From: a bacterium CG2_30_54_10
Lineage (GTDB): Bacteria; Muiribacteriota; Ozemobacteria; Ozemobacterales; Ozemobacteraceae
Direction of reading: 5' to 3'
Assembly (NCBI GenBank): GCA_001872985.1
Contig: MNYA01000279.1
Coordinates: 1-5,203 of the forward strand
Length of the DNA stretch: 5,203 nt
The position numbers were made by a program, and so were the translations under genes. The notes beneath the pieces are model-generated. The model was given only the letters and a program-made list of their open reading frames with translations. It made no database searches and had not been told where the DNA came from. Shown here one piece after another: positions 1-5,203 of the stretch. Within the stretch, counting starts at the first letter, position 1. Every line of letters starts with the position of its first letter.

Positions 1-3000
1 CCCGTTCAGTCCGAAGGAATGCGCCTATTGTTCTCGCTCGCTTTTTATTCGGGCGCGGGTGTCGCCTTGTTCCTTGCCCTGCGTGCCTTTACTGCCCCCC
101 CTGGAAAGATCGCGGCAGCGGTTGAGATCGAGGAGGCTGCACCCGGCTTCCTGTCGGGCCTTTCCAGCGCGGCGGAATTTCAGACCCTTTCGGAAGAACC
201 CGGAATATCAACGGCGCTGCGGAAGTTGACGATCTCACAGGCCGCGGAACAGCTCACGGAGAAAGATATCGGCCATGCTCTTTCCAGATTTTCGCGGCGC
301 CGCGCCCTGGCAACCATGGTTTCGTTGCTTGCGATCCTCGGCTTGTGGTACGCGGCGGCGCCGATGGAACTGCGGCGAGGCTTGGCCCGACTCAGTCATC
401 CGTTCTCTGACATCGCGGCATTCTCCTCCCTCGAAGTCGTCGTGTATCCTGGCAACAAGCTCGTAGCACGCGGGGACAACCTCCAGATCGCAGCGGTTCC
501 CAACCAGCCGGTTGAGAAAGAACCCGTTTTGACGCTTTTCCGCCCCGGAGGAACGGAAGGAACCCAGACCGAGATGTATCCTGACGAAGCGGCATCCAAG
601 GCGATGTTCGTCTATACGCTGAGCGGTTTGCAGGACTCGACCGATTACCAGGTCACCTGCGAAAAGTTCAAGTCGCCCAGATTTGAGGTGCAGGTCGTTC
701 CGCGACCTGATATCAAAAAGTTCCAGGTTACCATTCATCAGCCGGAATATCTTGGCTCGGGTCCTCAGACGCTTCCTGACGGTGTGGGAGACTGCACGGT
801 TCTCGAAGGAACACGCATCGATATCCTTGGGGAGGCCAGTCAGAAATTGAAGTCCGCCGAAATGTTCCTCGACCCCGGAGCGACCCAACCCTGCCGGATC
901 GAACACGGCGACAACTTCGTCTATTCCTTGCAGATTGCCACAAATACAAGGTTTTCCATACACCTTCGAAACGAGTTCGGCTTGGCGAACGAAAACCCCG
1001 TTCGGTATCAGGTAACCGCTATCCGCGATGCATCGCCGACTGTGGCCATTCTCCGCCCCGCCGGTGACCTGCCTTTTCCAAAGAGCAAGCGGCTTGATTT
1101 GAAGGTCGTCGCGAAAGATGATTTCGGCGTTTCCGGAGTGGTCATGTACTATGCGGTCGGTGACCGCCGGCATCTGATCCCGATGAACATGAAACCCGAC
1201 CTTGTACCAGTAAAAGAATACGAGGTGGAGTATCCATGGATGCTCGACACGGTCTCGGTCGAACCCGGCACCGAGATCAGCTATTTCGTGAAAGCCGAGG
1301 ACGGATGCAAACCCGTAGCGAATGTTGCTTCCACGCCGATTTTCAAGGTTTCCATGCCATCCATGATGGATGTTTACAAGGGTACCGACGAAGCGCAAGG
1401 AGATGTTGCCTCCGAGTTGAAAGACCTGCTTGAGGCTCAAAAACAGCGTCGCGAGTCGTTGCAGAAAACCTTCGAGCAGATCAAGCATGAGGGAAAGCTC
1501 GACTACCATTCCGAACAGGAGCTTGAAAAGGCCATCAAGGAAGGCGAGCAGCGCGAGAAACAGGCTCAGGACATCCTCGACAAGTTTCAACAGATGCAGG
1601 AAAATATAAAAGAAAATCCCTTCAGTTCCCCTGAAGCCCTCGAGAAACTCCAGAAGATCAGCCAACTTGTTGACCAGGTTCTCGACGATGAGGGGAAAAA
1701 GTTGATGAAGCAGTTGCGTGACTCCCTTCAGAACATGAAGATCGACCCAAAAGAGCTTGAAAAACTCGAGGAATCATTCAAGATGGATAATTACCTCAAG
1801 GAACTCGACCGCACCGTCGAACTCCTCAGCCAGCTTCGCGATGAAATGAAGATGGACTCGATGGCAAAATCACTCGAAGACCTGAAGCGTCGCCAAGAAC
1901 TCATCGCCTCCGAGACTGCCGGGGTCGAAAAGAAAAAGAAGGGCGGCGAACTCACTCCGGAAGAACAAAAAAAGCTTGATGAGCTCGGCAGGAAGCGTGA
2001 CGAGCTTGCTTCCGAAGCTGCCGCCCTCGACAAAAAACAGAAGGACGGTGCGATGACCCAGGCCGAGCAAGACCGGAAAGCCGAACTTGAAAAGCTCCAG
2101 AGTGAGATTGCATCCGAAGCTGCCGCCCTCGAGAAAAAACAGAAGGGCGATCTCGGCGAAGAGGAGCAGAGCAAACTGAAGGATCTTGCCCGCCAACAAG
2201 AGAAAATAAAGGAAGAACTGGCCGAACTAGAGAAACAGTCGAAGGAACTCGCCGAAAAGAAACCCGCAGCCGGCCAACAGGAAAACCCGTCAAAAGAAGA
2301 TCTGAAGAACATCCGCGATAAGATGAAGCAGGAGGATTTCCGCAAGACCTCCGACGATATCAAGAAAGACCTCGAAAAGCAGAACCTGAGCGGAGCGCAG
2401 CAGAACCAGCAAAAAATGTTGAAATTCCTTGAAGCTCTGAGCAAGGAAGGCCAGAAGATGTGCCAGGGCGCCTCGGGAGGCCAGCCTCAGCAAATGGATC
2501 TTTCCCGCTTCATCCGAAAAGCGATCCAGGTCTCGCGTGATCAGGAAACGCTTGTGCTCCAGCTTCAGGGGATGTCCGGCCAGTTCATGCGCGGCCAGAG
2601 GCCCACCGTCGAGGGAACCATCGACGAGTGCTCGGGACTTCAGGTTCTCGTTCGAGATCAGGCAAAAAGTCTCGAAGATGCCCTTGAAACACTTGTCAGG
2701 AGCAGTTTCTCCGTGAACCCGGACGTGCTGCTTCCCCTCAAAGGCGTTCAAGGAATGTTTTCCGAGATCGTCAAGGATCTCGAAGATCGCGCTATCAGCA
2801 AATCCCGCCGGGAACAGCGGGAGATCATCAGGCGGTTCAACCTTCTGGCCATGGAACTGATGCGAGCCCAGGATCAGTCCTCCAGTCCATCGCAGTCGGG
2901 AAGCACCCCGACCGACTTTCTCAAGCAGTTCAAAAACCTGACCCGGCGTCAGCTCAGTCTCTACCAGCAGACCATGCAGAGGCAGATGTCCCAAAGCGAT

Positions 3001-3450
3001 CAGAGGATCATGGAACAGATGAAAAAGCAGGCGCTTGAGCAGAGAAGGGTTCGTGAAGCCCTTGAACGGCTCATGCGTGAGGGCAAGGATCAAAAGCAGC
3101 TCCTGGGCCGGATGGATGACGTCATGAAAGACATGCAGGATCTCGAAACGAAGTTGCTCGATCCGAATAAGCGCCGCGATGTCGCTGAAAAACAGAAGTC
3201 TGTTTACGACCGGATGCTCAAGGCACAAAAGTCCCTCAAGAACCGCGAGGAAGAAAGCGAGGAAAGAAAGGCCGAGAAAGCCCGCGATCTCGCTCAGGCC
3301 CCCATCGAAAAAGCATTGCCATCAGCCGGAAGCGATACTCGTGATTTGTCCAAAGACTTCCTGGGCGAGATCAAGGAAGACTATCCGAAATCCTACGAGC
3401 CCCTGCTGAACGATTACTTCAAGTCGCTCAGTCTTTACGGAGGCAACTGA
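1..3450 (+). CDS. DUF4175-like membrane-anchored coiled-coil envelope protein (5' partial)
   Basis: Molecular function is unknown; it is probably a large inner-membrane protein with most of its mass in the periplasm. Residues are numbered from the ATG at 19. Seen: hydrophobic segments at about 3-25 and 98-114, the second preceded by SRRR (positive-inside), so what follows should be periplasmic. Between them, EEAAPGFLSGLSSAAEF resembles the P-x-L-x-x-R-L-x-x-A-x-E-L segment of DUF4175 proteins. Residues 137-450 look beta-rich, with YPG near 143, HQPEYLG near 239, a DDFGV motif at 367 and cysteines at 214, 259, 292 and 430. From about 457 to 780 it is a Lys/Glu/Gln-rich coiled coil. Near 833 RKAIQVSRDQETL and near 939 RFNLLAMELMRAQ resemble conserved C-terminal helices of DUF4175. 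Start: frame 1 is open from base 1, AGGA sits too close to the ATG at 19 to be a normal ribosome site, and two visible membrane segments need a third upstream to place the N-terminus inside. I therefore call it 5' truncated. The stop overlaps the next gene. The family match is from memory of motifs; no search was run. Confidence 0.85.
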   Translation, partial: PVQSEGMRLLFSLAFYSGAGVALFLALRAFTAPPGKIAAAVEIEEAAPGFLSGLSSAAEFQTLSEEPGISTALRKLTISQAAEQLTEKDIGHALSRFSRRRALATMVSLLAILGLWYAAAPMELRRGLARLSHPFSDIAAFSSLEVVVYPGNKLVARGDNLQIAAVPNQPVEKEPVLTLFRPGGTEGTQTEMYPDEAASKAMFVYTLSGLQDSTDYQVTCEKFKSPRFEVQVVPRPDIKKFQVTIHQPEYLGSGPQTLPDGVGDCTVLEGTRIDILGEASQKLKSAEMFLDPGATQPCRIEHGDNFVYSLQIATNTRFSIHLRNEFGLANENPVRYQVTAIRDASPTVAILRPAGDLPFPKSKRLDLKVVAKDDFGVSGVVMYYAVGDRRHLIPMNMKPDLVPVKEYEVEYPWMLDTVSVEPGTEISYFVKAEDGCKPVANVASTPIFKVSMPSMMDVYKGTDEAQGDVASELKDLLEAQKQRRESLQKTFEQIKHEGKLDYHSEQELEKAIKEGEQREKQAQDILDKFQQMQENIKENPFSSPEALEKLQKISQLVDQVLDDEGKKLMKQLRDSLQNMKIDPKELEKLEESFKMDNYLKELDRTVELLSQLRDEMKMDSMAKSLEDLKRRQELIASETAGVEKKKKGGELTPEEQKKLDELGRKRDELASEAAALDKKQKDGAMTQAEQDRKAELEKLQSEIASEAAALEKKQKGDLGEEEQSKLKDLARQQEKIKEELAELEKQSKELAEKKPAAGQQENPSKEDLKNIRDKMKQEDFRKTSDDIKKDLEKQNLSGAQQNQQKMLKFLEALSKEGQKMCQGASGGQPQQMDLSRFIRKAIQVSRDQETLVLQLQGMSGQFMRGQRPTVEGTIDECSGLQVLVRDQAKSLEDALETLVRSSFSVNPDVLLPLKGVQGMFSEIVKDLEDRAISKSRREQREIIRRFNLLAMELMRAQDQSSSPSQSGSTPTDFLKQFKNLTRRQLSLYQQTMQRQMSQSDQRIMEQMKKQALEQRRVREALERLMREGKDQKQLLGRMDDVMKDMQDLETKLLDPNKRRDVAEKQKSVYDRMLKAQKSLKNREEESEERKAEKARDLAQAPIEKALPSAGSDTRDLSKDFLGEIKEDYPKSYEPLLNDYFKSLSLYGGN
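1906..2211 (+). repeat. Three tandem 34-residue (102-bp) coding repeats in the coiled-coil region
   Basis: Three consecutive units of exactly 102 bp start at 1906, 2008 and 2110, encoding residues 630-663, 664-697 and 698-731 (numbered from the ATG at 19). Each begins ASE-[TA]-A-x-[VL]-[ED]-KK-x-K, passes a Gly-containing turn (KGGELTPEE, KDGAMTQAE, KGDLGEEE) and continues as a charged helix. The first 37 bases of units 2 and 3 differ at only two positions, while unit 1 and the distal halves are more diverged. This fits stepwise internal duplication, with unit 2 to unit 3 the most recent event. The unit is one residue short of five heptads, so the helices are probably broken at the Gly turns and do not form one continuous coiled coil. 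Confidence 0.8.
3439..3443 (+). promoter_or_regulatory. Ribosome binding site GGAGG for the TPR gene
   Basis: GGAGG lies six bases before the ATG at 3450, inside the last codons of the upstream gene. It supports 3450 as the start of the downstream gene over the later in-frame ATGs at 3621 and 3654, which have only a weak purine stretch (ACGGA, 3608-3612) or none at a suitable distance. With the TGATG stop/start overlap, it suggests translational coupling. Confidence 0.75.
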
Positions 3451-5203
3451 TGCACAAACCAATACGGCGCCTGCCGGGGCTGCAAAGATCGACTAAACCC
3501 CGGCCCTTTGTTGTCGTTGCTGCGAGCAAAGCGAAGAAATCTTCGACATTACGAGATTGCTTCGGCGCAATGCCTCCGGCAATGACAATTTCCCGGTCGC
3601 GAGCCCGACGGACATTTAGCATGGCTTGTTGGCCACAGTGCGGGCATTTGCCGATGCTTGTATCGTTCGTTATTGCGCTGCTAATAGCACTTTCGGTTTC
3701 AACACCGGCGACAGCCCAGAAAACAGCCTCGCCGACAGTTGAAGACCCCAACGAGCCGATGTTCCTGTTGAACGAGGCGATGAGCGATTATTCGAGTCGC
3801 CACCTCTTCCCCGCCCGCAACCGCCTTGAAGACTTGATCAAGCGCTACCCGAAGCACCCTCTCGCCCGAAGAGGCCGTCTCGAACTTGGAAAGATATTAA
3901 AAGATCTGAGGGAATTCGATCAGGCGATCGAGATCCTGATGGCGCTGGCGACCGATGAAAGGCAGGATGCCGAAGTCGCTTCAGCCCGCGAGCTTCTCCT
4001 GGATCTGTTGTTCGATCTTCATCGGTACAAGCAGGGAAGCGACCTTCTCGAAGGCTTTTGGAAAGCCAATCCCGGCGACGTCGAGACGGGCCGGCGCCTG
4101 GCAAGATTCTACCTTTCATCCGGAAAAATCAACGAAGCAAAGCTGCTCCTGGAGGGCCTCCTCGAAAGAACCTCCCGCCCCGACGTGTTCGGCGATCTTC
4201 TGCAAATGGCTATCCGCCAGGGAAAAGTTGAAGCTCTCAGAGCGATCATCGAGCAGCGGAAGGCGAGATATCGCACCGCCGACTACCTCGATTTTATCTC
4301 GGACTGCCTACTCGCCGTCAAGGAAGATGAGAAGGCCGCCACCCTCCTGCGGGAATCCCCTGAAACCGACACCGACATAAGACTTCTCCGAAAACTGGCT
4401 CAGATCGATCAGGCCAGGAGCGAACCCGCTCGCGCCCTTGAAACGCTGAGAAAACTGCAGAAGATGTTCCCGGAGCAATGGGAATACACCAAATCCGCCG
4501 GGCATTGTCTTTTCCAGATGGGCAAGAAAACCGAAGCAGTGCAGGAGTGGCGAAGGCACTTCCAGGCCAGGGGAAACTTCGGCACGGAGGGCTTTCAGCT
4601 CTATACCGAAGTTCTGATCGAGCACAAACTCTACGATGAGGCGCTCGCGGCCTTCGAGGAGGCACGGCGCATGTTCGGCATTCCAACCCAGTTTGCTGAG
4701 GAGAAGGCCGGAGTCCTGGAGGCGCTTGGTCGCCCCAAGGAAGCTCTCAATGAGTATTTCCTCACCCTCGCGAATGGGTTGTACAAAACCGAGATTTTTG
4801 ACAAGCTCTACGAGAGCGCCTCAGAAAGTTTCAACCTGAAGGAGAAACTTCAGGAGGCTATTAAGAAAATGCCTACCCTCGCCGTCAAGCGTGCGCTTCT
4901 CGAGGTCTGGTTCCGGGAAGAAGAGATGGGATGCATGCCCGAGCTGCTTTCAATGGCGGCAAACGACGGAAATGTACAGGAGATCGTATTCGAGCGTGTT
5001 CGACAACAGGCTCTTGCAAGACCAACCGCATTCCTACGCTCGCTTGTACTCGGGTTGATCCGCCAGGATCGGGCATCATCCCTTTCCTTGAGGTTGTCGT
5101 TGGTTTTTCTGACGCTCATCGATCAAACCGATCCGGAGGCCGAGGAAGCCCTCGCCGAGGCCGTAACCGAGGTCGACCAGGAAGCGTGCCCGGACTTGGT
5201 CTT
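3450..5203 (+). CDS. Exported TPR/helical-repeat protein with unusual basic leader (3' partial)
   Basis: The frame starting at 3450 is open to the window end, giving 584 complete codons and no stop. Residues 1-68 are a strongly basic leader with no recognised domain. Residues 69-89 form a Sec signal peptide: hydrophobic core LVSFVIALLIALSV, then TPATA before Q90, a good signal peptidase I site. From about 105 on, the protein is paired amphipathic helices of TPR type. FPARNRLEDLIKRYPKHPLAR (120-140) is a clear TPR-like helix with the 'YP-x-HP' turn common in periplasmic TPR proteins; further units lie near 144-172, 217-240, 350-380 and 385-410. Beyond about 430 the helices are less canonical and could be degenerate TPR or HEAT-like. 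The product is probably a periplasmic protein-interaction module. The stop of the upstream gene overlaps its ATG (TGATG), implying one operon and a shared process with the DUF4175-like protein. No catalytic motif is seen. A start at 3621 or 3654 would give a normal-length signal peptide and cannot be excluded. Confidence 0.85.
   Translation, partial: MHKPIRRLPGLQRSTKPRPFVVVAASKAKKSSTLRDCFGAMPPAMTISRSRARRTFSMACWPQCGHLPMLVSFVIALLIALSVSTPATAQKTASPTVEDPNEPMFLLNEAMSDYSSRHLFPARNRLEDLIKRYPKHPLARRGRLELGKILKDLREFDQAIEILMALATDERQDAEVASARELLLDLLFDLHRYKQGSDLLEGFWKANPGDVETGRRLARFYLSSGKINEAKLLLEGLLERTSRPDVFGDLLQMAIRQGKVEALRAIIEQRKARYRTADYLDFISDCLLAVKEDEKAATLLRESPETDTDIRLLRKLAQIDQARSEPARALETLRKLQKMFPEQWEYTKSAGHCLFQMGKKTEAVQEWRRHFQARGNFGTEGFQLYTEVLIEHKLYDEALAAFEEARRMFGIPTQFAEEKAGVLEALGRPKEALNEYFLTLANGLYKTEIFDKLYESASESFNLKEKLQEAIKKMPTLAVKRALLEVWFREEEMGCMPELLSMAANDGNVQEIVFERVRQQALARPTAFLRSLVLGLIRQDRASSLSLRLSLVFLTLIDQTDPEAEEALAEAVTEVDQEACPDLV
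3473..3504. repeat. Perfect 7-bp inverted repeat (hairpin) just after the TPR start codon
   Basis: GCCGGGG at 3473-3479 pairs perfectly with CCCCGGC at 3498-3504 around an 18-base loop (CTGCAAAGATCGACTAAA). All seven pairs are GC. It lies 23 bases after the start codon and immediately before the larger palindrome at 3511. It is not followed by a run of T and lies within an open frame, so an intrinsic terminator is unlikely. It may be part of a composite repeat element or an mRNA hairpin near the ribosome entry region. Confidence 0.5.
3511..3588. repeat. 78-bp imperfect palindromic repeat element inserted in frame
   Basis: The ends TTGTCGTTGC (3511-3520) and GCAATGACAA (3579-3588) are inverted copies with one mismatch. 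The inner arms GCGAAGAAATCTTCG (3531-3545) and CGAGATTGCTTCGGC (3552-3566) also pair with small shifts, around the loop ACATTA. Read on the minus strand it contains GTCATTGCC and CGAAGCAATCTCG, the signature I recall from short palindromes dispersed through many uncultured and deltaproteobacterial genomes. It covers exactly 26 codons and encodes part of V21 to I47 of the TPR protein, with no stop. No clear target-site duplication is visible. Only one copy is in this window, so its dispersed nature is inferred from the motif. Confidence 0.65.
3654..3716 (+). other. Signal peptide coding segment of the TPR protein
   Basis: This encodes residues 69-89: a Met, a 14-residue hydrophobic core and an A-T-A/Q-K cleavage site that fits the A-x-A rule for signal peptidase I. 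It is internal, 68 residues from the best-supported start codon, which is unusual for a Sec signal. Just upstream, residues 60-64 read CWPQC; there is no lipobox, so a lipoprotein is unlikely. Confidence 0.65.

Noticed and set aside
235..1665. 476-residue open frame on the minus strand
   Set aside because: It lies wholly inside the DUF4175-like gene and mirrors its codon bias. The translation is not recognisable as a protein family and no ribosome site supports it.
2290..3228. 312-residue open frame on the minus strand (and a 217-residue one at 1791-2444)
   Set aside because: Both are antisense to the charged coiled-coil region. Glu, Lys and Gln codons read backwards rarely give stops, so long Leu/Phe/Ser-rich shadows are expected.
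3473..3515. Intrinsic terminator between the two genes
   Set aside because: The stem is GC-rich, but the bases after it are CCTTTGTTGT, not a T run, and the hairpin is inside the open frame of the second gene.
3511..3588. CRISPR repeat or tRNA-like element
   Set aside because: There is a single copy with no spacer array, and the fold is a plain imperfect hairpin with no tRNA arms or CCA end.
3428..3751. 107-residue minus-strand frame with a zinc-ribbon-like CPHCGQQ motif
   Set aside because: It crosses the stop of the first gene, the palindrome and the signal peptide of the second, and its middle is the translated repeat. A single CPHC without a second cysteine pair at proper spacing is weak, and the + strand frame has a better ribosome site, signal peptide and domain content.
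3955..4380. 141-residue + strand frame inside the TPR gene
   Set aside because: It is a shifted-frame shadow of the TPR gene, Ser/Arg/Pro-rich with no domain, while the main frame encodes clear TPR helices across the same bases.

Overview
The window holds two large, tightly coupled + strand genes and both run off an edge. It looks like bacterial chromosomal DNA of moderately high GC, with strong Shine-Dalgarno use and no phage, plasmid or insertion-sequence genes. The gene types (a DUF4175-like envelope protein followed by an exported TPR protein) fit Gram-negative, envelope-rich lineages such as Bacteroidetes, Planctomycetes/Verrucomicrobia relatives or uncultured candidate phyla. The sequence does not let me name a phylum.

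Positions 1-3450 encode a membrane-anchored protein of at least 1143 residues. It has hydrophobic segments at its N-terminus, a probably periplasmic beta-rich region, a very long charged coiled-coil region that includes a three-copy 34-residue tandem repeat, and a C-terminal helical region resembling the DUF4175 family. The reading frame is open to the first base, and the membrane topology suggests the true start lies upstream of the window.

The second gene starts at 3450 with TGATG overlap of the first gene's stop and a good GGAGG ribosome binding site. It is open to the end of the window (584 codons seen) and encodes a Sec-exported TPR/helical-repeat protein. The two products probably act together on the periplasmic side of the inner membrane: the first as a membrane-anchored scaffold, the second as an exported protein-interaction partner. 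This is inference from context.

The most unusual part is the beginning of the second gene. Between the start codon and the signal peptide is a 68-residue, strongly basic leader. Its coding DNA contains a 78-bp imperfect palindrome (3511-3588) that resembles dispersed palindromic repeats of the GTCATTGC...GAAGCAATCTCG type, preceded by a perfect 7-bp-stem hairpin (3473-3504). The palindrome is exactly 26 codons long and leaves the frame open, which recalls the in-frame palindromic elements known from Rickettsia. There is no gene-free stretch in the window longer than a few bases.
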